Below are positions 22,696 through 32,171 of a stretch of 35,698 nt of DNA, in pieces; the first letter of the stretch is position 1, and every line of letters starts with the position of its first letter. The notes beneath the pieces were generated by a model, which saw only the letters and a program-made list of their open reading frames with translations, was not told the DNA's origin and ran no database searches. The position numbers and the translations under genes were made by a program. This DNA comes from a virus. The stretch is taken from IMG/VR virus record IMGVR_UViG_3300031537_000006, positions 1 through 35,698 of that record, one strand, 5' to 3'.

Positions 22696-22724
22696 GCCCC
22701 GGTAAAAAGCCGGGGTTTTTTTTT
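22696..22724 (+). terminator. Rho-independent terminator
   Basis: CCCCGG (22697-22702) pairs with CCGGGG (22710-22715) around a 7-nt loop, followed by nine T. It closes the radical-SAM and methylase cassette and isolates it from the structural operon. Confidence 0.88.
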
Positions 22725-22737
22725 GCTTTCATTTTCA

Positions 22738-22746
22738 TAACTTTAG
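22738..22746 (+). promoter_or_regulatory. Possible -7 promoter element before the structural operon
   Basis: TAACTTTAG matches the Bacteroidota -7 pattern. A clean TTTG at the right distance is missing, as the terminator T tract occupies that place. It lies 13 nt before the portal ATG, right after the terminator, so a structural-gene promoter is expected near here. Confidence 0.35.
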
Positions 22747-22758
22747 AAAAAAGATATC

Positions 22759-25224
22759 ATGACATTAACAGATATTTTAGGAAAATTATCGTTTTTAAAG
22801 AAGGGTAAGTCAGAAGGATCGTTTGTTGATAAAAAAACAAAACGTGCGCTTCCGCCTACGACAGGTAGGAGTTCAGTCCCACCAATGTTCAATACATTTG
22901 GGCCAAGCCAGAAATTAGTTGAGGTAATGCCAGATTTTGCTGTAGAATGGTACACAACCCTTGAGAACCTGGCAGCTTATAATCATGATGTTGGTTTTGC
23001 GCTTGATAATATTGTCCAACTTGCGAATACAGATCATGATATAATATTTTCAGAGGATATATCTGATGAATTAAAAAAGCAAATTTTAAGGGAAATTTAT
23101 GATGAAGAAGATAAATGGTATAACTTCTCTGAGGGAATACGTTCATTTAAATCAGACATAATAGCACAGGGAGTAATAAATGGAGCTATAAGTATTGAAA
23201 TTATCCCCGACATTGTTCGAAAAACGATTTATCAGGTTGTAAGAATCCCACCTAAATACATACGGTTTGTTTATGACAGATCACAAGATAAATATTCTTC
23301 TTATCAAATTGTTAATTATCCGCACACAAAAGATACAGATTTTAATGGTTTGGTAAAACTTAACCCATTAACTTATAAATATGTAGCATGGAGGAGATTA
23401 TTTGAAGGGCCATACCCTACACCTCCATTTCTTGCTGCTGTTGAAGGTTTGTTCATTCAGAAGGATATGCTCAAGAATTTTTCAAATATAATGAACAAAC
23501 TCGGTATGCTTGGTTTCCTTTCTGTTAAAGTTGAGCCACCTGAACAGGAAGCCGGTGAAGATGAAACCGCTTATTTTCAAAGATGTGTTACTTATTTGGA
23601 AGATGTCGTTTATCCGCAATTAAACAAAAACCTATCCAATGGGGTGGTCGCTGGTTTCAAAGATTCTCATGAATTTGAACTACAGGGTAATAAAATGAAT
23701 GTATCTGGGGCTTCTGATCTAATGAAAATTGTAGAGTTAATTGTTTTCTCAGGATTAAAACAAGACCCTAATATGCTCGGACGAAATTACTCAACCACTG
23801 AAACTTTCGGGCGGGTTATCCTTGCCAAAATGTTAAACCAGATAAAGGACTGGCAGAAAATGTCTGATTCTATATTTAAGGAAATTTATAAAATGTTCCT
23901 TCTTGTCCGGGGTTACGATCCTAATATAATTACAGATGTAATTAGTGAACCTCCAACTGTTATGGATAAAACAAAGGAAGAAGAAGCTGAAAACAAGAAA
24001 ATCCTCAACGTCAAAGAAAAACGAAACATGGGTATTATCAATCAACAGGATGCTGCTAATGAATTAGGTTATGAAGAGCCAGCAGAAGAAGATTGGCAAA
24101 TTTTAAACCCAATGAACGATCCAAATAATGGAAAAAGCGATCCGGATTCATCAAAAAGCGATCCAAAATCACCCGAAAACGAACCGAAAAGTGATAATGA
24201 GGTAAGAAATGAGATCAAAGCGTTGGAAGTGGCATTAAAAAAACACGTTCCAGAGTTCCAGTATGAAACCCATGAATGTCATGGAGTCCATACCACAGAT
24301 TTTGTTACCCCATCAGATTTCAATGATAGGGAAATGAACAAACTGGTTAATAAATACTTCAATGATACGGTTCAGAATTATAGAAGGGCAATTGTTAAAG
24401 TTTCCAAGATAGTGGCTAACCTTTTTAAAAATTATGGTGAGGCAACCGGCATCGATCGCATCAAAGAGGATGTTTACCTCGCTATTTTAAGAAATTGGGA
24501 GGATCAATTCATTGCCAAACAAAACACCACGTCAGCAGATAATATTGAAAAGATTTATTCTTACTTCAGAAAGGATAAAAAGGTTTTCGGAAACAAAACC
24601 CATTTTTCAAAACAAGCTGGACAATTCGCTGAAGGGGATCCGATCCCTGAAGCTACATTCGATCTATTAGATTTTAGGACTATTGATTATTTATCGGATA
24701 GCGATTCGCTTTATTTGGGTAAATTCATAACCGATGAATCAACAAAGAAAAAAATCGAAAAGTATCTGGAAGAAAAATACATCGCCGGTGATCTTCCCCT
24801 TGGAAATGATCCTAAGGTTTTAAATAAGTTCCAGAATGAATTCGAAAAAGTTTTGAACCTTGAGACTTGGAAAATTCGCCGGGTTATCGATACGACTGTT
24901 AATAACGCCAGAAATGATGCCAATGTAATGTACATGAATCAAGCGAACATTGAAAAATATGAGATTATTGAGATTGTTGATCAACTGACATGTGACTGGT
25001 GCGCTTATATGAACGGAATGGAATTTTCAATTAACAATGCAGTTTCAAAAATACAGAACAAGGTAGATGTCGGCCCTGAAAATGTAAGTTTGATTTCACC
25101 TTTTGCGACTTCCATTCCTATCGAAGATTTTAAGAAATTAAGTGATGCGGAAATACAAGGAAAGAACATCACAACCCCAAGTTATCATCCATCGTGCCGG
25201 GGAAGAACTGTGGCGGTGATTTAA
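22759..25224 (+). CDS. Portal protein fused to MuF-type head morphogenesis domain
   Basis: This 821-residue protein combines two usually separate head proteins. Residues 1 to about 430 are portal-like, forming the dodecameric ring that TerL docks on. A Ser/Pro/Asp-rich linker lies near 455-480. The C-terminal part (from about 490) ends in a SPP1 gp7/Mu gpF-type domain with IRRVIDTTVNNARNDANVM, CDWC (745-748) and HPSCRG (810-815). MuF-type proteins enter the head in small numbers and help assembly or go with the DNA. The fusion is continuous, with no stop or shift. It is the first gene after the terminator. Confidence 0.88.
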   Translation: MTLTDILGKLSFLKKGKSEGSFVDKKTKRALPPTTGRSSVPPMFNTFGPSQKLVEVMPDFAVEWYTTLENLAAYNHDVGFALDNIVQLANTDHDIIFSEDISDELKKQILREIYDEEDKWYNFSEGIRSFKSDIIAQGVINGAISIEIIPDIVRKTIYQVVRIPPKYIRFVYDRSQDKYSSYQIVNYPHTKDTDFNGLVKLNPLTYKYVAWRRLFEGPYPTPPFLAAVEGLFIQKDMLKNFSNIMNKLGMLGFLSVKVEPPEQEAGEDETAYFQRCVTYLEDVVYPQLNKNLSNGVVAGFKDSHEFELQGNKMNVSGASDLMKIVELIVFSGLKQDPNMLGRNYSTTETFGRVILAKMLNQIKDWQKMSDSIFKEIYKMFLLVRGYDPNIITDVISEPPTVMDKTKEEEAENKKILNVKEKRNMGIINQQDAANELGYEEPAEEDWQILNPMNDPNNGKSDPDSSKSDPKSPENEPKSDNEVRNEIKALEVALKKHVPEFQYETHECHGVHTTDFVTPSDFNDREMNKLVNKYFNDTVQNYRRAIVKVSKIVANLFKNYGEATGIDRIKEDVYLAILRNWEDQFIAKQNTTSADNIEKIYSYFRKDKKVFGNKTHFSKQAGQFAEGDPIPEATFDLLDFRTIDYLSDSDSLYLGKFITDESTKKKIEKYLEEKYIAGDLPLGNDPKVLNKFQNEFEKVLNLETWKIRRVIDTTVNNARNDANVMYMNQANIEKYEIIEIVDQLTCDWCAYMNGMEFSINNAVSKIQNKVDVGPENVSLISPFATSIPIEDFKKLSDAEIQGKNITTPSYHPSCRGRTVAVI

Positions 25225-25275
25225 ATTCGTATATTTATAACAAATGATTAAATTATAATTTAAACTTTTCGGAAA

Positions 25276-26787
25276 ATGTCAAACAAAAACAAACGTGTAT
25301 CAAGCCTTACAATAATAGGGAACGGTTCGTTTTTCTATACTCCGGATGCAAATAATAAAGAGGTATTAAAACAAATGCGATCCCAATTTGGGCTGTTTGG
25401 CGGAGACAATTACAGGCAGAATTTGGTCAATCCGAATTTGCAAGATGCGATCCCAAAGGAGGAGGATTTTCTGCCTTTTTGGTTCAGGCATATTTCAGCG
25501 ACAATTGTGGGTGGATATACTTGGAAAGCTACCGAGTTCCCAGAAAAGGTTTTGAAAAAATCTACTCCATTGCTTAAACTTAAGCCTGTTTTTGTTAATC
25601 ATGATCTGCAAGTTTCAAATATTGTTGCCGGTATTGGTGAGACAAAGTGGACTCCCGGCTTTAAATCATCTGATGGGATACAAGTTCCTCCTGGAATCGA
25701 TGCCCCTATTTGGGTGGATGGAAGGTTGCACCCCGATATTTGTAGAAAGCTTGCTGCATACCCGGTGCCTCACATTCAATCCGTTTCTGTTACCGTAACC
25801 TATGAATGGGAACCTTCCCATGTTTTTGAAGATAGGGAAGGGAACGAGGATTCTTGGTTGTTTGAAAATAGGATCGGGCAAGTGGTTAACAACGAAATGG
25901 TACGTAGGGTTGCAACCGAGATCGTGGAGTATTATGAAACTTCACTGGTATGGTCTGGTGCCGATCCTTTCGCTAAGATTCTGAACCAGAAAGGTGAGCC
26001 GATTAACATTGAAAAGTCTGCAATTATTGGCATGCAGAAATTTTCAGACGATCCCCTGACTGATCTTTACAAAGAGCAAAGTCGTTACTTTGTGAACGAT
26101 TCTTGTTTTTCAATTGTAAAAAAGATAGATTTACAAAGAGAGGTAATTGGAAAAATAATAAAAACGGAAAATTTCACTAAAACCCCTCAACAAAAAAAAA
26201 CAAATTCAAATAATTCAAACATGGACGAATTAACTATTTTTATCGCTCAACTTTTAAGTGTTAAGCCAGAAGAGGTAACTACTGAACTCCTTAAAGAGTA
26301 TTCATTGGTTAAAACCACCGATCATAATTCTCTTTTGAATTTGCAAAAAATGGTCGGAGATGCAACTTCGTATACTACACTGAAAACTGAAAAGGAAGAA
26401 GCAGAAAATGCTGTAAATACATTAACTGCTGAAAAGGAAACATTAACTGCTGAAAAAACACAAAACGAACCCCTGGTTGCTTTTGCTAAGGAAAAATTAA
26501 AAGCATCAAAGGATGAAGCTTTACGTCTTTTGAAATTAAGCAATCCTGATGAAGATCCAGATGAATCAGTTGTAGCTTTAGTAAATAGGGCAGAAACTGA
26601 ACAGGATTTCAAAACATTGAACGGTTTAATTGTTCAATATGGTGGAAAAGCCCTAGAAACATTCGAAGGAAGATGTTCAGAATGTGGATCAGAAAAGATT
26701 ACTTTTAGATCAAGCAAGCAAACAGATACAGATCCAAGTGGTGACGTGTTTGAATATCCGAATTTATCGGAAACTTTTCGAAAATAA
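25276..26787 (+). CDS. Prohead protease fused to scaffold domain
   Basis: This 503-residue protein has an N-terminal phage prohead-protease-like domain. FVNHD (His109) and HIQSVSVTV (likely Ser169) are probable catalytic positions, in the order His then Ser seen in HK97-type proteases. From about residue 316 it becomes a scaffold-like region: acidic, with a coiled coil (about 365-395, around NAVNTLTAEKETLTAEK). CSEC (467-470) lies near the end. Protease and scaffold act inside the prohead and are removed before DNA fills it. An internal in-frame ATG at 26221 may give free scaffold. Confidence 0.75.
   Translation: MSNKNKRVSSLTIIGNGSFFYTPDANNKEVLKQMRSQFGLFGGDNYRQNLVNPNLQDAIPKEEDFLPFWFRHISATIVGGYTWKATEFPEKVLKKSTPLLKLKPVFVNHDLQVSNIVAGIGETKWTPGFKSSDGIQVPPGIDAPIWVDGRLHPDICRKLAAYPVPHIQSVSVTVTYEWEPSHVFEDREGNEDSWLFENRIGQVVNNEMVRRVATEIVEYYETSLVWSGADPFAKILNQKGEPINIEKSAIIGMQKFSDDPLTDLYKEQSRYFVNDSCFSIVKKIDLQREVIGKIIKTENFTKTPQQKKTNSNNSNMDELTIFIAQLLSVKPEEVTTELLKEYSLVKTTDHNSLLNLQKMVGDATSYTTLKTEKEEAENAVNTLTAEKETLTAEKTQNEPLVAFAKEKLKASKDEALRLLKLSNPDEDPDESVVALVNRAETEQDFKTLNGLIVQYGGKALETFEGRCSECGSEKITFRSSKQTDTDPSGDVFEYPNLSETFRK
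26221..26787 (+). CDS. Nested scaffold protein from internal start (candidate)
   Basis: An in-frame ATG at 26221 follows an A-rich stretch (ACAAAAAAAAACAAATTCAA-like) typical of start leaders in this window. It begins exactly at the change from protease to scaffold-type sequence (MDELTIFIAQLLSVK). The 188-residue product would be free scaffold, as with lambda Nu3 inside the C gene. Evidence is contextual only. Confidence 0.45.
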   Translation: MDELTIFIAQLLSVKPEEVTTELLKEYSLVKTTDHNSLLNLQKMVGDATSYTTLKTEKEEAENAVNTLTAEKETLTAEKTQNEPLVAFAKEKLKASKDEALRLLKLSNPDEDPDESVVALVNRAETEQDFKTLNGLIVQYGGKALETFEGRCSECGSEKITFRSSKQTDTDPSGDVFEYPNLSETFRK

Positions 26788-26817
26788 TTAGTTGTATAAC
26801 TTTTAAAAATCAATAAA

Positions 26818-27963
26818 ATGAGTACAGGAACTATTCAGAATGCTGCACCTTTAATCATAACGGATATGAAGAGCGATGTTTTACAGCTCGGATTCACAAA
26901 TGATTCTGGTGAAACATTGACCCCAGGACAAGAGGTGACCCTAAAAACAGATGGGACTATCGATATTAGGGACGCTGGTTCAGATATCCCTCTTGGTATA
27001 GTAATAATAGGTGGCGCAGATGGAGAACGTGTCACGATAAGGACATATTTTACAGCAGTCATAAAAGGTAAAATAGTTGATACTGGAATAAATGCCGGAC
27101 AATTGGTCGTACCAAACGGAAACAAAAATTCAACAACAAATATCCCTGAATTTGTTGCAGGTACATCAAGTGATTATGCTGTTGGAATTGCATTAAATGC
27201 TGCGGCTGAAGATGGAGCCATAACAATTGGAATCCTTGATGGAATAGTGGCAGGAAATGATCATGCCTATGCATCCCAGGAGCTTGCCGCTTATGTCAAT
27301 GATGATGAAAGTGCAGCCTATACTGGGACTGAAGAAATGTATGTTTATTTACAAAATATTGCTACTGCTACTACAACAAATGGAATTGCACAGGAAGATA
27401 TATCGGCCAGTGGGGCAACCTGGGAAGGTGGTACAATAGCACAACCGGATGTGCCAAGAAATGTCGTTTTGACGGTGACCGATGGTGATACTTCCATAAC
27501 TGCAGGGACAATTACCGTTACAGGGCTTGATCAGGGAGGTATTGAAGTATCCGAAGTATTTGATGTAACCGATGGATTGGTACAAACAGGTGATGTGGTA
27601 TTTGCAAAAATAACCGCCGTTGCCGGTGCTGATTTTGCTGGAAATGGTGCTGGTGATACTGTTGATATGGGTTACGGTGTAAAAATAGGTTTACCAAACG
27701 GTAAAAAAGGAGGACTTTCTGTAACCAAATTAGTGGCAAATGGGACCGAACAAGCGACTTCAGTTACTGTCGATACTACGAATGGATCATATACATCTTC
27801 AACTGCCCCTGATGGAAGTAATGATTATGAAATCTGGTACGAGGTAAACAGTTCCTATTTAACGAATCTGAATGCCTTAAGAACGGCTTATGAAAACCTT
27901 GAGGCACATGTGTCTGACATTGCTGCAAAACTTGTTACAGCAGGAATATTATCAACCCCGTAA
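26818..27963 (+). CDS. Capsid decoration / head-surface protein
   Basis: This 381-residue protein is rich in Gly, Thr, Val and Asp with few Lys/Arg. The first 130 residues resemble small head-decoration domains (LTPGQEVTLKTDG, DIPLGIVIIGGADGE). The rest has beta-rich Ig-like stretches (ITVTGLDQGGIEVSEVFDV). A helical tail (NLNALRTAYENLEAHVSDI) ends it. It lies between the protease-scaffold and the capsid gene, the usual place for decoration proteins. It should sit on the outer capsid surface. Confidence 0.65.
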   Translation: MSTGTIQNAAPLIITDMKSDVLQLGFTNDSGETLTPGQEVTLKTDGTIDIRDAGSDIPLGIVIIGGADGERVTIRTYFTAVIKGKIVDTGINAGQLVVPNGNKNSTTNIPEFVAGTSSDYAVGIALNAAAEDGAITIGILDGIVAGNDHAYASQELAAYVNDDESAAYTGTEEMYVYLQNIATATTTNGIAQEDISASGATWEGGTIAQPDVPRNVVLTVTDGDTSITAGTITVTGLDQGGIEVSEVFDVTDGLVQTGDVVFAKITAVAGADFAGNGAGDTVDMGYGVKIGLPNGKKGGLSVTKLVANGTEQATSVTVDTTNGSYTSSTAPDGSNDYEIWYEVNSSYLTNLNALRTAYENLEAHVSDIAAKLVTAGILSTP

Positions 27964-27995
27964 CCCCATATTTTAAATATTAAAAATGACTAAAA

Positions 27996-29312
27996 ATGAA
28001 GAAAGTAACAGTTGAAGAATTTCAAAAACTGAGAGTTCATAACCAGAATGTTATGGCGAAAACTTCCGGCACACTGGATAAAAAAGACGTGCGGGATATG
28101 TATGAACGCTCAATGGACGCTTTTGTTAATCAGATAGTCCAGACTAGGATGGGGAGGTTACAGGACACATATGGCAGGAATATTGCCCCTTATGATGTTT
28201 CAATGGATGAAGCCCTGAAAGTTTTTTATGGGGTTGATATGTTTACCTATATGAAACAGATGGATATACACATGGGGACTGATACCCTTGCCTCTGCTGC
28301 TAAAAGGTTCGGAAATGATAACCTGACAAACTTTGGTTTAACCGGGTTGCTGGTTAAGCATTCAGAATTTGACGGTTTGAATAGTACGGGCGATATAAAC
28401 ACAGCCCATAGGTTTATTATACCTGAATTAATCATGTCGGCTATCCGTACCGATTATGAACATAGTTCAATGTATACTAATTGGATCGCAACTGAGCAGA
28501 ATATTACTGGGATGAAAATAACTATGCCATTGATTTTACGTGGTGCCGCTACTCCAAGGAAGATCAGGCAAGGTGAAAGTATACCTTTTGGTACTGTTCG
28601 ATTCGGGCAAAAAGAAGCAACTGTTTATAAAATTGGTATTGGTTTCAAAATCACTGATGAACTTGTTGAACAAAGTTCGTTAAATATGTTGTTTAACTTT
28701 TTGGGAGAAGTTGGAACAGATATGTCAATAGGCGCAGATGTTGAAGCAATTAATACCCTTATAAATGGTGAGCAATCTGATGCTTCAGAAAGCGCGCCTG
28801 TTATAGGTGTAGGATCAACGGTTACAGGATTCACATATAAGGACTTGAAACGCATTGTCGCACGTATGGAGCGTCTAAAGAGAAACGTGACACGTGCTAT
28901 AACTGGCGAAGATGATGGACTTGATATTGCATTGCTTGAGCAATTTAAAGGTTTTGCAGGTGATACAAAACTTGGCAACATAAATGGTATTATGGCAAAA
29001 GTTTTAAGCCTAGCTAACGATATATGGGTCATGCCTTCTAATCAAGTTATGCTCCTTGATCCTACAAAAGCAATGGCGAAACTTAAGTACCGTGGAATGA
29101 AAACTGAAACCAGGAGAAACCCACAAAACCAGGAAGAAGAATTGTTTGTTTCTGATCATATTGGTTTTGCTATACTCAGAAGGGATGCGCGTGTTATACT
29201 TGATAAATCTGTTGCTTATAATTCAACTGCTGGAGAAACAGGCGGGTTTCCAACGTATATGGATGTTGATTCACGTATCGATAACGCATTCAAAAACTTA
29301 CAAGGTAGTTAA
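27996..29312 (+). CDS. Major capsid protein, HK97 fold
   Basis: This 438-residue protein is in the capsid position and has HK97-type features: a helical N-terminal arm (about 1-110, likely cut by the protease or acting as scaffold), then a conserved-looking core. EATVYKIGIGFKITDELVEQ would correspond to the spine helix and P-domain region, and MPSNQVMLLDPTKAM and LRRDARVILDKSV to the later A-domain. It forms the icosahedral shell. Context makes this assignment firm even though individual motifs are weak. Confidence 0.82.
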   Translation: MKKVTVEEFQKLRVHNQNVMAKTSGTLDKKDVRDMYERSMDAFVNQIVQTRMGRLQDTYGRNIAPYDVSMDEALKVFYGVDMFTYMKQMDIHMGTDTLASAAKRFGNDNLTNFGLTGLLVKHSEFDGLNSTGDINTAHRFIIPELIMSAIRTDYEHSSMYTNWIATEQNITGMKITMPLILRGAATPRKIRQGESIPFGTVRFGQKEATVYKIGIGFKITDELVEQSSLNMLFNFLGEVGTDMSIGADVEAINTLINGEQSDASESAPVIGVGSTVTGFTYKDLKRIVARMERLKRNVTRAITGEDDGLDIALLEQFKGFAGDTKLGNINGIMAKVLSLANDIWVMPSNQVMLLDPTKAMAKLKYRGMKTETRRNPQNQEEELFVSDHIGFAILRRDARVILDKSVAYNSTAGETGGFPTYMDVDSRIDNAFKNLQGS

Positions 29313-29314
29313 TT

Positions 29315-29992
29315 ATGGGAGAAATATATATCAAACTAAAAGACAAGACTTCCACATATTGGCTCGCTGAGCAGGGTGTAAGCCTTATTGGAGAAATTCC
29401 TAAGAGAGTAGAAAAAACTGCTTTTGTTTCAAAGCTCCTGAAAAATGGTGTGGCAGAAACTGTATCAGATGAATTTGCTAAAAAATATCTTCTTTCTGAT
29501 GAAGAAAAAATAAAAGCGTTTCAATATAAAGAAGATGAGCTTAAATTTAAGGATCAAATTGAAGCCATAGACAATAAAATAAAATCTGGTGAATTAATAC
29601 TTGCAAAACAATTAATTGAAAAGGCTAAAATTGATTTGATGTCTTTTGGGCCTCAATTTATCGATGAAAACGGACATTTATTGACTGATGTTAAAATAAA
29701 ATTAAAAGATAAAAAAGATTTAGTTGATAAAGAATTGGGTGAAATTGAACATATAAAATCATTGATTGAAGGAGCTATTCAGGCAAAGATCATAGTACTT
29801 AATTCAAATGGTTATTCAATTGATGGTAAAGTCGTGGCGGAGACTGAGGATTCTATGATTGGATACCTTTTAAAATCCAAGAAAAACAGAATAGAAATCG
29901 AAACAAAAGTCAATGATTATGTGAAGCATACAGAAGCAGGTACCAGTAAAGGCAATAGCGAAACAAAAAATCCTGCGAGGGGTAAAAAATAA
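29315..29992 (+). CDS. Structural-module protein of unknown function
   Basis: This 225-residue protein starts 2 nt after the capsid gene. It has a short beta-like N-terminus and long Lys/Glu-rich helical stretches, and ends in a flexible basic tail (KGNSETKNPARGKK). It was not recognised. Its position before the terminator suggests a head or head-tail joining role. Confidence 0.6.
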   Translation: MGEIYIKLKDKTSTYWLAEQGVSLIGEIPKRVEKTAFVSKLLKNGVAETVSDEFAKKYLLSDEEKIKAFQYKEDELKFKDQIEAIDNKIKSGELILAKQLIEKAKIDLMSFGPQFIDENGHLLTDVKIKLKDKKDLVDKELGEIEHIKSLIEGAIQAKIIVLNSNGYSIDGKVVAETEDSMIGYLLKSKKNRIEIETKVNDYVKHTEAGTSKGNSETKNPARGKK

Positions 29993-30010
29993 CATTTCAT
30001 TAATAATTAA

Positions 30011-30044
30011 AAAAAGCCTACAGGACACCTTGTGGGCTTTTTTT
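30011..30044 (+). terminator. Rho-independent terminator after capsid operon
   Basis: AAAAAGCCTACAGG pairs with CCTTGTGGGCTTTTT in a 14-bp stem with a 3-nt loop and two G-U pairs, ending in a T tract. It divides head genes from neck and tail genes and may be bidirectional. Confidence 0.85.
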
Positions 30045-30060
30045 GTAAAAATTTAAATTT

Positions 30061-30555
30061 ATGGCACTTCAAAGCGTAGAAGAATTAGTAAAGGAGCGAC
30101 TGGCTTTTGTCCCGGCTACCGGTTGGGAAACTAAAATAGAAAGCTATAAACTCCAGATGTATTATTTCCTTCAGAAGTATCTCAATATTGCCGATGCCGA
30201 TGTAGAAGTGGATGAAACTTACACCGGGCTTAATCGCATGCTCGTGAAAGAACTAGTGGTATATAATATGATTGTTGAAAAGGCAATTACTACCACCGGG
30301 GGAAGCTCATCCTCATCTGCGCCAGGAGAAGGTTCAAAAAGGATTAAAAAAGCAAAAGCGGACGTGGTAGAGGCTGAGTTCGATTATGCAAAAGCAAGCG
30401 ATGGAACATCCATTGCCTTGGAGGCTGAAAAGTTAATCCCTGAACTGAAAAAAAACATTTGCTCTTATTCCAGGACCCTTGGATTCGGGTTGCCTGAGTT
30501 TTGTCCTGATAAGAAATTATTAAAACCAGCTTTTATAAGCTTTGTACCTGAATAA
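30061..30555 (+). CDS. Head-tail connector (adaptor) protein
   Basis: This 164-residue protein is the first gene after the capsid-operon terminator. It is helical with a Ser/Gly linker (GGSSSSSAPGEGS) in the middle. Size and place, right before a stopper-like and an HK97-gp10-like gene, fit a neck adaptor that sits beneath the portal. No decisive motif was seen. Confidence 0.55.
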   Translation: MALQSVEELVKERLAFVPATGWETKIESYKLQMYYFLQKYLNIADADVEVDETYTGLNRMLVKELVVYNMIVEKAITTTGGSSSSSAPGEGSKRIKKAKADVVEAEFDYAKASDGTSIALEAEKLIPELKKNICSYSRTLGFGLPEFCPDKKLLKPAFISFVPE

Positions 30556-30557
30556 TT

Positions 30558-31010
30558 ATGGCTAAATTTTTAACAGATCAAGACTTTGCGGACATACGAT
30601 CCGCAATTAACGATACAATTGAAACATTCGCACAGCTGCAAGTTACATACAAAAAAAATCAAAAACGGACACGTTCCCGTTTCAATAGAGAATTAACCGA
30701 TAATCAGGTTTTTGATGATTTTACACTTAACGTACTTCAGGTTTGGGAGAAAAATGAAAAGGGGATGTCACAGGTTGACAAAAAAGGGAAGTGGGATTTT
30801 TCCGAGGGTTATCTGCTCACCGGATTCGATTCGATTGAAACACTGAACCTGGTTGATGGAAACGGTAACCTAACAATGGATCAAAATGTTGATAAATTGT
30901 TAATAAGAGGAATAGAATATGAGGTAATGGGGATTATTACCTTAGGACAATTAAAGGATAAAGATTGTCTGGTTAAAATCCAGTTTAAAAAGTTGCTTAA
31001 AAATGAGTAA
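30558..31010 (+). CDS. Head-closure (stopper)-like protein
   Basis: This 150-residue protein starts 2 nt after the adaptor-like gene. It has a helical N-terminus and a beta-rich second half (GYLLTGFDSIETLNLVDGNG). Position between adaptor and gp10-like genes fits the head-closure ring, which seals DNA in the head. It overlaps the next gene by 8 bp. Confidence 0.5.
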   Translation: MAKFLTDQDFADIRSAINDTIETFAQLQVTYKKNQKRTRSRFNRELTDNQVFDDFTLNVLQVWEKNEKGMSQVDKKGKWDFSEGYLLTGFDSIETLNLVDGNGNLTMDQNVDKLLIRGIEYEVMGIITLGQLKDKDCLVKIQFKKLLKNE

Positions 31011-31506
31011 AAATATACATAGATTTGGTGATTGGGATAAAGCATCTAAGCTTGCACAGAATTTGCATAAAGAAATAAATGATGCGAATAGAATAGCTTT
31101 ACAAAAAGTAGGTTTAAAAACAGAAAGAGAAGTTGTTAAATATATCCAAAGTCAACCATCTGATTGGCCTTCTCTGGATGAAAATTATCTCAAAAGAAAG
31201 GAAAGGCAGGGGGATAGCAATTTGATGCTTCGAAAGTCTGGTACTTATATAAATTCAATCAGGAGTTCAGTGATAGCCCCATTAAGTAAAGTGTTTGTTG
31301 GTGTTAAAAAAGAAGCTGTCAGTGATGATGGTGAAGTTTTGGCTAACATAGGCAAAACATTGGAGTATGGAAGCGAGAAAATGAATATACCACCAAGACC
31401 ACATTTCGGGCCTGTAAAAAAAAATATGTTAAAAAAAATTCGCGAAGAAGGTCTTTTTACTAAATATTTGAATGAAGCATTAAAACGTAAATACGGTTTA
31501 AAATGA
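31003..31506 (+). CDS. HK97 gp10-like tail/neck protein
   Basis: This 167-residue protein has the gp10-type ending: TLEYGSEKMNIPPRPHFGP (about 128-146) followed by a helix. The N-terminal helices (LAQNLHKEINDANRIALQKV) also match. HK97 gp10-like proteins belong to the neck or tail-completion group. It overlaps both neighbours (8 bp and 4 bp). Confidence 0.78.
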   Translation: MSKNIHRFGDWDKASKLAQNLHKEINDANRIALQKVGLKTEREVVKYIQSQPSDWPSLDENYLKRKERQGDSNLMLRKSGTYINSIRSSVIAPLSKVFVGVKKEAVSDDGEVLANIGKTLEYGSEKMNIPPRPHFGPVKKNMLKKIREEGLFTKYLNEALKRKYGLK

Positions 31507-32171
31507 AATTGACTTTAAAACAAATTGAAAATGGTATTTCTGAGGCGATAAGGCTTCGGATTGTCGCAGCTGGATATATTCCTGATGTAACTGATTATGC
31601 AACAAATGAACTGTACCAAGCCGCTAGGGACACAATAAAAAATTCAGGTAAAGAGATAATAGAGTGTTTTATTGGGGGAAGTTACAAGAGCAATGAAGAT
31701 GTAAAAAATAATGACATAATAATAAGTAGAAGTGATAAGTCCCCTGCAAAAACAGGGACAATACCAACATTGCAATATGAAAAAGTAGAAGGGGTTCCTG
31801 AATACACAAAAAAGAAAACTACAGAAGGGTTTTTCGATCTGACTTATAAAGTTACATATATATGCTATAATGAAAATTATGCGGATATTATTGAAACTAT
31901 TATACATGAAGCACTTGGTGTAAGGAGGATATTAAATGCACTGAATGATGATGCAACTGTGGCTGGCACATTCAGGTTTGAATATAAAAATTTTGTTGAT
32001 TTGAGTTCAAAAGATTTTATTGAAAGGGCTTATTATTTTAAATCAACTAATATCGATTTATTTGGGGATGAAATATTCGACAATGTTCCAGAAATGAGTG
32101 ACTTTAATTTTGATCCAGTACCATCTGATAATGAAACAATACAAGACGTAGATAATTTCATTGAAAACTAA
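31503..32171 (+). CDS. Tail terminator/completion-like protein
   Basis: This 222-residue protein lies between the gp10-like gene and the sheath, where the tail terminator is expected. It has alternating strands in the middle (FFDLTYKVTYICYNENYADI) and an acidic C-terminal tail (about 195-222). It likely caps the tail tube and joins it to the neck. The call rests on position, not motifs. Confidence 0.5.
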   Translation: MKLTLKQIENGISEAIRLRIVAAGYIPDVTDYATNELYQAARDTIKNSGKEIIECFIGGSYKSNEDVKNNDIIISRSDKSPAKTGTIPTLQYEKVEGVPEYTKKKTTEGFFDLTYKVTYICYNENYADIIETIIHEALGVRRILNALNDDATVAGTFRFEYKNFVDLSSKDFIERAYYFKSTNIDLFGDEIFDNVPEMSDFNFDPVPSDNETIQDVDNFIEN

